From: Pyrocephalus nanus
Lineage: Eukaryota; Chordata; Aves; Passeriformes; Tyrannidae
Assembly: GCA_038380795.1 (NCBI GenBank)
Contig: CM076261.1
Coordinates: forward strand, 13,751,226-13,815,225
DNA length: 64,000 bases
Direction of reading: 5' to 3'
Part shown: positions 12,721 through 24,985 of the stretch, piece after piece
Position numbering within the stretch: position 1 is the stretch's first letter
How the letters are laid out: the number at the start of each line of letters is the position of its first letter
Translations under genes and position numbers: made by a program
The notes under the pieces: generated by a model
Databases searched by the model: none
What the model saw: the letters and a program-made list of their open reading frames with translations, nothing else
What the model was told of the DNA's origin: nothing

Positions 12721-14070
12721 CTGAATATTTTTTTTTTATTTAATTTTGAGAATTCCTCTCTTCCAAACTGTGCATTTGCACCAAATTATACATAATTGTT
12801 TCCCTCTTTTCTTCTAGAATTTCCTATACTTAATAAATTTTGCTGAGCAAAACTCTATCACTGAATGCTGATCACACTGAACAGCAAATTTCTCTGTGTA
12901 AAGCCAGAAGAGATTTTATTTCATTTGCTCAGGACACCACTAGACAATATGACATCCAGATCCACATGAAGCACTTGGTGAAAAAAATTATCTAAACCCA
13001 TTCACAAATTTTGTGACTAATAGTTTATTCTGTGGTTAAGGGCATTTTGCAAAATACATAAATAGATTAAGAGAAAAACAAAATATGAAAAAATATTTGA
13101 AGTATTTGTATAGGCAGATTTTAATAGATTTCTCCCCTTTAGAAATTCAGACATTTTCCTATAACAGTTTCTATACTCATATATCAGCCCTGTACATTGA
13201 CAGTATTTGTTGTGAGTACATTTAGGTTTAATATGTCTATGAGGACAAGAAAAGAAAAATATTTATTCCTGCATGAGTATAGGATATGCCTATTGCAACT
13301 GATCCAATTTGTCAGTGAAAACAGATGCTCTGTGTTCCATATTCCCTATATTCACTTGGGCTGGCAATGTCAGAAGGGTGCAAATACAAAGGAGAGGGAA
13401 GTATTTATCATAATACAAGATAACATTTCAAATAATAAGTGATAATAATAATAGCAGAAATATAATGAAAATATGATTTGGGCATCAGGGAAAATGTCTT
13501 GGCATAGAATATTCACTTACAATGAGTTTTGGAATCCATATTGTTTGGCAAATTTTAAAAACAGATAAGAGAAGACACTTTGGTAAATGCAAAATGGTAA
13601 ATATTCAGTAAATACTACTTCAGGAAAAAATTATTTGTAGGAAGAAATCATTAGACCCATTTCATCACTGAATTTCACTTTCCTAAACACGAAGACCTAT
13701 CAGGATGTTTTCTGCAATTCCTGGAAGCAATAGGCTAGAGAAATTAACATTTTTCAGATGTACTTTTGACACATACTTTCCAAGCTGGTGAAAGAAACTG
13801 CAGGAGATGGACTGGAACGTGACAGTTGCAGTGTAACTGTCAAGATCTAACCAAAAAGCACAGAAGAATACACTAATGGCTGTGAACTACACTCCTCAGA
13901 GCAGCTTCAGCCAGTCTGCACTGATAACGGAGCCGGTCCCCCTTGGTGATGACACTGTGCTTAATTTAGTGAGCATCTACCACATGTAATAGGTTACCAC
14001 TATCACCTGCAATAGTGAAATCAAAACGTCTAGGCTGACACAGACAGATTTGTATCCACATCTCCCCCCT

Positions 14071-14105
14071 TTATAAATAGCAGCCAGAAGAGCTATAAAC
14101 AGCTG
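14071..14105. promoter_or_regulatory. MEF2/TATA-like site with adjacent E-box
   Basis: TTATAAATAG at 14071-14080 fits the MEF2 consensus YTAWWWWTAR exactly and also reads as a TATA box behind a C-run (14064-14069). A CAGCTG E-box follows at 14100-14105, 29 bases from the first motif start to the next. MEF2 and basic helix-loop-helix factors are known to act together in muscle and neuronal enhancers. Short motifs also occur by chance and no transcribed gene is visible here, so this is only a candidate. Confidence 0.25.
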
Positions 14106-15974
14106 TCAACATGAATCTTATTCATCTGTCCAACAGCTAGCACTCTTCATGCCACTGAATATCTAAATAGGCAGGTCCTGCTTCTATGGAGCATTTAAAA
14201 GAATTTAAAGAGGTTGTCATTCTGACACTTTAGATCAGAACATACCTGTTATTTCTACTGCGTGCACGAGGGCTTGTGCTTGTGTATGTATTTACCCCTA
14301 TATAAAGATAAACACAGGCAGACTTTTTACCTTACTCAGCTTTTCCTAAGTTTCTGTTCAGTGAATACATTATTAACTGGACCCTGGCCAGAGGAAAAAA
14401 ATAAAAAAAAAGACTAACTTAAAATCCCAAGAAAATTGAGATTTAAGGAATAAATGTGTATGGACTATTAATTAATGCCTTCCAACAGCACCTTTCTCAG
14501 TAATGAGATGGAAAGAGGTGGAGCAGAGGTGTTATTATCTTATTTTACTCATTCACATAATAAAGAAATGGACAGCAGGAAGATCAAGATATCTGGTTAT
14601 CAAGGCACCAATTCTATTTCCACCGAAATCCATGTACATAGAAGCAAAAGGATAGAAGAGCATGGGGACTTATTTAACATATGGAAAATTGTGTATTTAC
14701 TTTCTGAAGTTTATTTAACTAATTTCTATCAAAGAATTAACATATTCAGGAGCCCCATCATATCCAGTTCCTGATATTTAGTTAAGTATATGACATTTGC
14801 AATACGCCATGAAGATTTCAACAAAAGGAATGTCCCAAACTTTTATGCTGTGCAACTGTCAGTGGGCAACTCCTTTCTCTTTCTTTCCCCCAGTGGACTG
14901 GGCTGACAGTAAGGATGGAATTAGAGCTACTCTTATACAATTTCCAACAACCTTGTGTTTCCTCCCTCTGATCCCACATGTCTTGGACATTAGGTTACAG
15001 GACTTATATTCAATGGAAAATGCGGCAAACCCACTTTCTTCTCTGAGGAGTCTCAGATGGTAACACTCCCCTTTTTATGGCAGTCTTAATGCTCATGTGC
15101 TGTATGTAGTCCATACTCAGGTGGGAGTTGAAGAAATAAAATGTACTTTTTTTGAGTAAACATGCAGAACCTTGCACTCAGTGAGTTTATTGTTATATAT
15201 GTGTTTGAGCTGGACTCTGTTCATTCAAGCATATGGAGATGTGTGCACACAGACAGCCTCAGCTGAGCAGTCAGCTAAGTGGGGGTGGGTGGGACACTAA
15301 GATTTGCGTAACACCTTCAAATGCACTATGATGTACGCAAGGAATATCTTTTTGCCTACGTGCTGTTTTGTAAAATAAATAATAGAGGAGGAAAGGAAAT
15401 TGTTTTAGTTTCAATTGTGGCTAGGAGGTTTGCAGGGGATCAAAAAATACCTGGATATTGTGCTTCACTGTTTTTGCAGAAGAATGGTATATCTACTGAC
15501 CGAGGAGCTTGCAAAACTGCGTTTATATATACACTGCGGTAGAAAAAAATGGCACTGATTGAAATAGAAAGGGTAATGGGAAATCAACAAATCGGTGGTA
15601 TATTTGTCAGGCAAACATTTTTGCTAGTGCCATGACTATAAGGTCAGGCTTTAGTGTCAGTGCTCAGAATCCTTTTAATGAGACTACAGGAGTGTCCCTT
15701 TCAAACCGTACTGTGATGGTGCAATTGTTTAACCTGGTCAACACAAAGATATCCAACCAAAGACAACCTTGGAAAAAAGAGGTGACTGTGTAGCAAAGAT
15801 CTAGGCAAGTTTAAACACACCTGGTTTTAAAACATAATCTATTACAAGTAGCTGAAAGCAGGCAGTTGTTAAGAATGGGTTATTTGATTCACGTGGAATA
15901 TCTACTGTTACTGGAATTGTTGGATAACTGCAACAAAAACTGAATCACAATATTTGCCTGTCACCAGAGACAAT

Positions 15975-16057
15975 CCTTTCAGTATTGTCAATTCAGAACA
16001 TACTACCCTCCATTCAGTATATATTACCCTCCAGTCCTTACAGTATTGTCAATGCAG
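15975..16057. repeat. short direct duplication, 61-bp spacing
   Basis: CAGTATTGTCAAT followed by a TCAG/GCAG variant occurs at 15980 and again at 16041, preceded each time by CCTT plus one base. Between them a TACCCTCCA word also occurs twice. It looks like a small decayed tandem duplication. Confidence 0.6.
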
Positions 16058-17299
16058 CTCCTTTTTCATGCCTGTCTATGCATGACTAAATTATTTTATG
16101 TTTTTTCTTGCTTTGAAACATGAAATGTAGGATGCTATTTCATATTGTACAAGTACTTAATTGTCAGGCATGGAAATGTATTAGCTTTTCGGTAAATTTG
16201 ACTGAAATTTTTCTCCATAGTGGTGTTAACATTTTGAAGGGTATTTTAAAATAAGATGCAGTCAGTCATGGTTCATCTGGTTATAGAGCTGTGCTGACAT
16301 TAATGTGTCAGGGACCAAGAATTAAATGCTAGACTCTGGGCAGCTGCATGTCACAGGAACTCTGTGTAGATGTAGGATCTAACAATCTTGTTCTCTGCGA
16401 TAACATGAATGATGGCCTGATGATTAAATGTCTCAAGCCTTCACTTAGATTTGTTACCATAGTGTAAAAATTAAGGTTAGCTTCAAAGAGGTATTTAAAC
16501 CTTCTTAGAGTGTGATTAGTCATCCTTTGAATTTACTGCAGCTAATCATTTGCTTAAAGGTAGACACATGCTTGAAATGTCTTGAAACAATGGGAAATTA
16601 ATTAAAATTCATTCAAAGTTTATTAGTTAAATAATTGAACAGAATTGCTTAAAAAAGCATTGATGATAGTAACAGGAGGGCTGGTCAGCTCTTTTCTAGT
16701 CCACCAAATGAGACTCAGGCAGCAAACTGTGTGCTGTGAATCAAGATAAGACAAAGATGCACACACTGTTAAGCACGAAAGTGAACTCACCACTCACTCC
16801 TACAATATTTCTTCCCCTTTTCTGTATATGTCTCCATATGGAGGACCAAGCCTTTGAATGCAGATAAGCTCCACAGACTTTCTATTGCTCTTGAGAGCAG
16901 ATGAGAGATCGGTTGACTGCACCTCATGCATGAAACCCAGGAGCAGAGAAGAGACCTTGGTACTTGTCACTTGTTACTGCATGCATATTTTCAGCACAGA
17001 GAAAAAACCTGCAGGGCCACATATGTGATACAAGTGTCAAAATAGTGTGACTAATGCTCCAGGCACGAGTTGACAGTTTGGAAGAGAAATGAATAATCTT
17101 TAAGTGGGTGTGATGAAATAATCAGACTATGGCATGCAAAGAGACAATATGTTTTAATACTAGTTTTCAGTAGGAATGCTGAACCCATGGCTTCTGGAGC
17201 AATTTTCCGATAGGATAAAAAATATGAGTATGATGTACATTCAAAAAAATATCAGAAACACCTAAAAAAATTGTAAAATGTTGTAATTACTTTTCCAGA

Positions 17300-18431
17300 T
17301 GACTGCTGAATCAGCTTTGCATGGCAAGGTTTTGGTAGTGGGTGTTACAGGGGTAGTTTGAATGAGAAACTGTCAGAACCTTCCCTGATGTTCAGCAGAG
17401 CCAATGCTCCAAGGGGCACCCACTGCTGGCCAAGGCCGAGCCCATCAGCAACAGTGGTAGTGGCTCTGGGATAACAGATTTAAGAAGAGGAAATAACTGC
17501 TTATACAATGACAACTGGAGAAGAGAGAAATGAGAATATGTGACAGAAATAGTTCTACAGACACCATGTCTTTCTTCACCTTCAGTGAAGAAGGAAGGGA
17601 CTGAAGATGCTTCAGACACCAGAGCAGAGATTCCCCTGCAGACTGTGGGGAACACTGTGGTGAGACAAGCTGTCCCCGTGAGGTCCATGTAGGTCCACAA
17701 CAGCAGAGATCCACCTGCAGCCTGTGGAGGACCCCATGCCTGAGAACACAGGTGCCAGAAGGAGGCTGTGACCCTATGGGAATCCCATGATGGAGCAGGC
17801 TTCTGGCAGGACCCGTGCACCCCTGGAGAGAGGAACCCACACTGGATCAGGTTTGCTGGCAGGACTTGTGTCCCACAGGGATCCAAGCTAGAGTAGCCTG
17901 TTCCTGAAAGACTGCACCCTGTGGAAGGGACATGCACTGGAGCCCTTTCTGAAGAACTGCAGCCTGTGTGAAGGAGAAAATGAATTTCGCATTAGGGAAA
18001 TTCATGGAAGACTGTCACCTGTGGGAGGGACCTCATGCTCGAAGTCCTCCCTCTGAGAAGGAAAAAGCAGCAGAGACAACATATGATAAACTGACCACAA
18101 TCCCCATTCCATGTCTCACGGTGCCATTAGGGGAAGGGAAGGAGAGAAAATGGATAGTAAAGTTAAACTCAGGAAGAAGGGAGGGGTGGGGGGAAGGTAT
18201 TTTTAAGATTTGATTTTAATTTTCATCACCCTACTCTGATTTTATTGGCAATAAATTAAACTGATTTCCCCTGTTTTGCTCATTACAGTAACTGGTGATT
18301 GATTTCTCTCTGTCATGATCTCAACTCACAAGCCTTTCATTTATATTTGCTCCCCCTGGTGCATCTGAGGAGAGGAGTGACACAGTGGCTTTTGTGGGTA
18401 ATGGGTGTTCAGCTAGGGTCAACCTCCCACA
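17300..18431 (+). mobile_element. ERVL-like LTR, long variant
   Basis: It shares its layout and many blocks with the precisely bounded LTR at 59989-60720. The shared blocks are TTTTGGTAG plus a 'TACAGG' block (17331-17351), 'GCCAATGC' (17400), a 'GGCCAAGGCCGAGCC' block (about 17429-17443), TATA-like ATTTAAGAAG (17478), a 'CCCCATTCC' block (18102), AATAAA at 18250-18255 and a terminal 'AGGGTCAACC...CACA'. It is about 400 bp longer than that copy. Degenerate repeats of a unit built on 'CTGTG...GGAG...ACCC' (about 17690-18030) account for the extra length. The exact 5' edge is uncertain by several bases and I could not match flanking duplications. The long minus-strand frame inside (17392-17937) comes from the repeat and is not a gene. 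Confidence 0.75.
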
Positions 18432-21400
18432 ACCATATATGCAAATATGCCATATTACTACATTTCCTTTAATTATTCCCCACTGAAAATTATTTGAAGT
18501 CTGAGGGGAACACAGAAGAGTTTAAAATTTTCACAGAAACTATGAAATCCATTTTCTTCTACCTTCACAGTTACCTTATGCCAGATGGATTTTCCACTGT
18601 TACTGCACACATTGACAAGTGAAAACTTTGTCATTTCCTAAAAATGCTGATGTGAGCCCTCCTACTTAGCCTGTGTGTGAAGTTGCTTTTCTTGCATCTT
18701 TCAAATCCATTTCTTGCCTACCACAGTACTGAAAAAGACAATATATATGAAATATGCACTACAATAAAGATAGTGTTTAGCATTCCTATGAAAATGTTCT
18801 CAATTTCTGTGTTTTTCCAGTCTCTATTAGACTGAAATAGTGGACTGGCACTTCTTCTTAGAGGAAGAGAGCTGTCAGGCCATGAATAGCAATTAAGCCT
18901 CTTAGCAAGTCGGTATTCAGGGCACTCAGTGGACATGTGAGAGTCCCCAGTCCATTTTGTTTGCTCTGCAGTCATCTGAATAAAACAACATTGGGTACTA
19001 AACATATGCCTTCCATTTCCCAGATACAATACTAAAGTATTATTCTGTAGACCAATAGAAGCAGTGTCAAAAAGTGGATAATCTCCAACAAAGATTAATA
19101 AGAGAAACTTTTAAAAGTTTCTCTTGGAGAATAAAGAATGACCTGAACTTGGCAGAGGAGTAACCTGTGCCTCCATTCTTCTGTCTCCTCATCAAGTTCC
19201 TTGGAAAACACTCCATCATCTAAAATGTACTTCATAAAGTGACATTTAACTAAAATATTCCAATCTCAATTCATCACTTAGTAAGTACCACAGCTGCGTT
19301 TCAGCTATGTTTTTAAGAACCTATTAACAAATATGTCAGTTACATTTCTGAGATGATTGCAGAAGTTGAAAAGATACTTTAAACACACTGCTGTACATCC
19401 ACTAAGTGCTGTACAAACTGGTACCAGAATTGTTCTAAGTACAGTAAAATTTGGTGAAAAAATGTGCATTGCTCTAATTCAGTCACAGTAAGTAACTGAG
19501 ATGTCTTAGTAATAGATGAATGAGCTTGTTGGCACAATTTGTAGGATGTTGCTTGCCTTAATATTGGATGTACAGCATTTCAGATAATGCTTAATTCTGT
19601 TGTAGTTCAAAGTGAAAAAGCAAATAAAATTATTTTCTTTATTCTTTGTTTGTGTCTGTGCAAAATCTGTCTATGTGCAAAGGGCTAAGTAAATGGGAAT
19701 AAAAGCAATTTGTAAGGAAGAATAGATGTCCTGCTTTCCAGTCTTGACTCTCCCACAGGCTGTGGTCAGTCACTTCTATCCATGTGTTCTGAATACTCTG
19801 TTCCACTACAAGCTTTCTTTCAAGGCCATCTCCATATTTCTATCTTTCTTTCTTTTCTGATCTTCCCTTTTCATTTATTCCTGCTTGTGGACCCCCTCCC
19901 GCTGCTTCCATTTTTAATGTATCATTTTTACAGGGACTATAATCAGAGCCAAACACCATTCAAGGCCACTCAGGTAAAAATCTTTTTGAGTTTATTCTTC
20001 AGCAGAAGACAAGCCATAAAAGAAATTTTAAAAAAAAAGTTATTAACATATACATAAAATATTTTGAGTAAGCTGACTTTCCCGTAATAACAATTTACAA
20101 TTGTTTTTATGACTTTCTTCTTCTAAATTCTGGTGATGTTATTTTGCACTCTGTTCTAAGATTTATCCTTTACACTGGAACTTAACTGTGTTAGATCCAA
20201 GAAATGTCATTCAATATTTGTAAGGTAATTTTCTCAAAGCTAATTATTTTTATTTTTGGATACCTATTCAATCAAAGCTAGCATCAAAAATGACTAGGCA
20301 TGTCAGAACTTTATTTGTTACACAAATGTATATAAACAACTGTGGGTTTATTTGGCTGAAATCAAATTACTGTATTTAGTTTTCTTTCAACACAACAGTG
20401 CTTTCTGAATTCACTACTAAAGAAAACTAACTAGTGTAATATAGTAAGTGACTTGTACTGCACGTAGAGCAAAAGATTCATTCACCTAATTTCTGAATCA
20501 ATTTCACTGAAATTGAAATTGTGTTAAACTCAGCCTGACTATTCTGATAAAAAAACTTCCAGCTCTGTTTTGACCTGTTGGATTCAGGATGATTTCATAC
20601 AGTTTGCACCTCATGCCTTGTGACATTTAGAAAACAAAAGCTCCTGTAGATGACTTCTGTATCATCGATTTAGGTTCTTGTTCTCTTTAGATTACTCCTT
20701 GTGGTTAAGATTGAATGCCTAAAATATAGTGAACATAATTTATGAAACTATAAGCAGTTTTGGCAACCTCCTAATTTAAAGGTATGGAGAGGTAAAGGCA
20801 TTTACTCTATTTAACATTACCTGTAAGTGATTTACTTACATCATGGTTTGCCTTGCATCTCCTCTGTCACTACAACCCTGTAAACGCAGAAAAATCTTTG
20901 GAAGAATTACTTGAGAAGGAAGGAGTTAGTGTTTGCTCAAAGAAACTTTGCTGCCTGGGAAAAGACATCTTCCCATGAGTAGTTTTACGTGTTTTATATT
21001 CCTGCCAGCCAGGGAGGTTGATTCCCTGTTACAAGAAAAGATAAAGTCCTCACAGACATATTTAGAGGCCCTACAGTGGGGGCCAGGTGGACCTTAAAAA
21101 GGCGCTGAGGGAACAAGCACATGCATTGTTGTCAAGTCTCATACAGGTTTTCTGTGAACAACTTTTCCAGTCAGGCATGCTTGTGTATTCCTATTCCTAC
21201 AGGTGCTTTATGACCTCTTTGCTGTTTATAAGTAACCCTCCGTCACAGGAGATACTTGAGCTCTGTTTTTACCAGAATGTCAATTATAGTTATTCTCTTT
21301 TCAATCTAACTCTAGAGGTAAGGAGTTAACCTCTCTGATGACTCTTGATATTTGTTAGAAATCCATTCTATTCTAACACTTCAAGTTTTCCTCAGGCATT

Positions 21401-24176
21401 TCCTTCAAGAGACATTTAGATATCTTCTACTGGCTTAGGTGGATTTCCAGCTCTCAAATCCATGTGCTGAGACATGAGCAGTACTAGAGCTGAAATTGAC
21501 TAGAGTTGGCTGCTTAATAAGAATCTTACTAGGAACCTCTCAACATTGCTAGATTTCCAAAAAAAAGTTAAGATCCCTTGCTTTTCAATGCTGATCTTAA
21601 TCAGTACAGATTGATGGAAATCAAGCTCCTTAATTATAGAAAGTTTTCATCAAGGACTGTATATTTCACTGTGAAGTGAATTTGAACACTCACACTCAAC
21701 TACTGCTTCACAAACCTGTTTTGAGGATTGACAACAGTCATAGCAAAAAAGTCATTATGGTACTGGTGTGTATACATGTCTCATTGCAGGATGTATTACA
21801 TATACGTGAAAAAATATAATTCTCAAAATTCAAATGGAGAGTATAAATTAGTTAAGGCACAAATTTCTACATATGAAGACCAATGAACCTGACAATAAGG
21901 ACAACTGTGTATTTAACTGATAGCCTGAGAAACAGGTTGTTTTGTCAAAAACACTTATAGCGGACATTAACTTCTTAATAATGTAGGGTGTGATTTACAC
22001 TGTTAACTTTTTTGACAAGATTTAGCCTAATCCTGAAATACACTGATGAAAAACCAATACACAAAATTTATATCTCTATGTATACTTGCAAGGGACCAAA
22101 GCAGACAGAAGTAGAAATTCCATTAAAGTACTTCAAAAGCAAAGTGGATGAAATACTTCATATCTGGTTCTTATAAGCAATTACTTCTCTACTAGTTGGT
22201 ATCAGGGGCAGAAACCTACAATAAAATATATGCTTGATTTTTGGTGAGAAGCAATCAGTAACTACTGTTATGAGCAATAAAATCAAAATCTGAAAAAAAA
22301 TGAATTATTAAGGACAGTTAAAGCATTCTCCCATTTGCCTACCAGCCTCCTCTCCTCCGAATTCATACTGAAATACTTGTCCAAGGCATAAAGAAAATGA
22401 ATAAGAAGGGACCTAGTTATATTCCATATTCATTGAAAGTCTCTAACTGCAGAAAAGTTGTTGAGTTCTCAATTTAACAAACACCTTCTCCTTGATTTAT
22501 GTTGACAATATTTGCATACATTATTCCATAAACATTTCATATTTGCTCTGTCAGTCACTTCTGTGCATGCAGGAATGCTGGTTAAAAGCATGAGTGGCAA
22601 TGGGAAGAGAATCTGAACAAATATTAGAGACTCAGATGCTACAGAATTCCAATGATTCCTTTTATATTTAATACAAGAGTATCACTTAAACTATTTCTAA
22701 TGAGTATCTTCTCAAAAATTCCCTAACCAGAAATTACCTACATTCTATAGACAAAAAGAAACTTTTCTTTGTAACCCTGTAGCACATTCATAGCAGCGAC
22801 GCATTTTTAAAATATCTTCCACTTTTGTGTATTGCATTTGCTAAGACAGAAAAAATATAATCATTAAGAAAAACAATGTCTTGATACAGCCGATTCAGAC
22901 TGAAGACACTTTTAGAAAGCAAAGCCCATTTGCACAAATTGCCAACCATCTTTGAAAATTAAATCAAACTTATCATATTCCCCTTTGTTAATAGACTTGC
23001 AGGGGTTTTTTCTGCTTGTGATGACAGAATGCAATTACTAGGTTTTGTGATAGCACTCACTGCATGACAAAGTTCTGTTGTGGTTTTTTGTTAATTTTTG
23101 TATCCTTGAAGGGCAATCTGTTTCTATGAAAATATGACATGGTCTCTCATAGAAATGTTTACAGTCAATATCAAACCCATCACACTGAATTCAACATTTT
23201 CTGTGAAAATTTAAGGAAGTGCCTTACTTTGTTTATTTGTTTGCTTCATAAAATCACACAACACCATAATATTTTGAAATCAGTTTTTGATTTTGAAATA
23301 TTTTGAAATTATGTTTCCCCAGAAAAAGTGTGTTCAAAAATGGTTTTCTAGTGCAGAAAGAACAAAAGGACTGATAAATTATAATTACCACAAATATGAT
23401 AAGGCATGAGTGAAGTGTGCAGGGAAGAAGTAATAGAAAATATGAAGTCCTTGAATTTACTAAATTATCTAAACAATTAAAACAAATCTGTTGATATGTG
23501 GTAAGAACAATTTATAAGAGATTAAGATCTCTTTTTTTGTTGTTGTTGCAATAAAGATACACTAGTATTCATTTAAAAAAATCCCAAACCAGTTGCTTTA
23601 TTCTCCAAAGAAATTTAAAAAAATTATTATAGAACAAAAAACTTTTGAGAAGCTAAATTCTACCTTAAATAAAATAAATGTTTGTAAATGCTTACAATGA
23701 ATTTGTGTTATGTAAACTGTAAAAATATAGCAGTAATAAAGTAAAGGCTATCAAAAGCTGCTATATATATTCTGCTATCTTTGCACCAATTCTCATGTGA
23801 ATTAGACCAATTCTAGAACATTCCACGTAGGTTTTTTTATTCCATTGCTCATTCCTAATTTGGTCTTGAAATATGAACATTCTAACTTTTGCCAGTGTAA
23901 TGCAGCATAGATTTGAAGCAGAAAGAAAATTCAGCCATGACTTATATTGCTCAAAGTAGCAAAATAACTAGAACTTGACCTTTAAATTAAACTACTGAAA
24001 GCAAATAACAATTATTCATTTCCCAACTGTTATCTCTTCAAGGCTCATTTCTAAAGAGTTCTTCTGCTTTTCATTTAAATACATTTATGTTCTTGGTCAT
24101 ATTCTGTAAACTTCCCTATAGAATAAAAGCTCAAATGTCATTTATAATTACATCTTTCAAGTCTCTGAACCTCCAG
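18432..24176. other. long unique stretch, no gene seen
   Basis: AT-rich with no recognised repeat family or coding frame. It contains a perfect palindrome at 19100-19125 (listed). Frames of up to 103 codons (18718-19029, minus) show no domain. A 'CCCTACAGTGGGGGCC' string near 21070 briefly resembled an LTR end plus primer-binding site but has no LTR around it. Confidence 0.55.
19100..19125. repeat. 26-bp perfect palindrome
   Basis: The left half AAGAGAAACTTTT is followed at once by its exact reverse complement, with no spacer. Flanking bases do not extend the symmetry. It may be a chance palindrome, the end of a decayed foldback element, or a protein-binding dyad. Confidence 0.85.
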
Positions 24177-24985
24177 GTAGGTGTTGGGGCAGCAAACTCC
24201 CTCTCACTGTAAGCAAAGAGCAAGTTCAGGACCACTTGAAGGAGGTGAACAGCCAGAGGTCTACAGAGCCTAATGAGATGCCTCCCAAAGCAACGGCTGA
24301 TGTTTCTAATCTACTCTCCATCATGTTTGAAAGGTCATGGAGGCCAGGATAAGTCTCTGGTGACTGAATAAAGGGAAACATGATTTCTATTTTAAAAAAG
24401 GGGAGAAAGAAAAATCCTGTGAACTATAGGCTGGTGAGCCTCACCTCTGTGACTGAGGTGGTCATGGAGTAGATCCTCTTGGAAGCAATGTTAAGGTATA
24501 TTCAAGACAGATTGATCCAAGGCAGCCAGTGAGGCTTTACTAAGGACAAATCACGCCATAGCAACCTGTTATCCTGCTATAATGGAGTTGCTGCAATGGT
24601 CGACAACAAAAGAGTGACCCATATCACCTACCCAGACTTCTGTAAGGCCTTCAACATGATACCACGTGGCATCCTTACTTCAAAATTGGATAGACATGGA
24701 TCCAAAAGGTTGCATATTCAGTGGTAATGAATTGGCTGGATAGATACAGCCAGAGGGTTGTGGTCAATGGCTCTATGTCCAGGTGGAGGCTGAAGACAAC
24801 TGATGTTCCTCAGGGCTGTGTCTCGGCGCTGGTGCTCTTTCATATCTTTACCAATGACAGCAAGATACCAAAAGACCAGCTGCATAATGGGCTGAATCAT
24901 AAGAAGGGTGGCCAGCAGATTCAGGGAGGTGATTTTTGCCCTCTACTCTGCTCTTGTGAGACCCCATCTGAGTACTGTGTCCAGT
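24177..24985 (+). mobile_element. CR1 LINE, 5' part of a split copy
   Basis: The piece carries CR1 reverse-transcriptase blocks in order: a 'GGAGAAAGAAAAATCCTGTGA' region (24401), 'TATAGGCTGGTGAGCCTCAC' (24426-24445), 'ATGGAGTAGATCCT' (24464), a decayed 'GACTTCTGTAAGGCCTTC' block (24637) and 'GATGTTCCTCAGGGCTGTGT' (24803-24822). After about 24862 an internal deletion removes the catalytic region. The sequence resumes at 'CTCTACTCTGCTCTTGTGAG' (24941-24960) and stops at CCAGT (24981-24985). The next CR1 segment resumes at 26196 at the matching consensus point, so both belong to one insertion. Frames are broken by many stops. Confidence 0.75.

Larger units (their letters stand above)
12721..17299. 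other. long unique stretch, no gene seen
   Basis: No recognisable coding frame or repeat family. It holds a MEF2/E-box-like cluster at 14071-14105 and a 61-bp-spaced short duplication at 15975-16057, both listed separately. Frames of 88-99 codons at 14475 and 14797 have no family signature. Confidence 0.55.

Noticed and set aside
12189..12724. Possible exon or pseudogene with a good donor at 12317/12316 (minus)
   Set aside because: Both strands are open over the same bases, an in-frame stop lies just upstream on the minus strand, and I recognise no protein family.
17392..17937. 181-codon minus-strand frame
   Set aside because: It lies within an ERVL-like LTR made of degenerate repeats and has no recognisable domain.
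21060..21110. LTR end plus tRNA primer-binding site (TACA then TGGGGGCC)
   Set aside because: No LTR structure lies upstream, the match to a proline-type primer site fails after seven bases, and no retroviral internal sequence follows.
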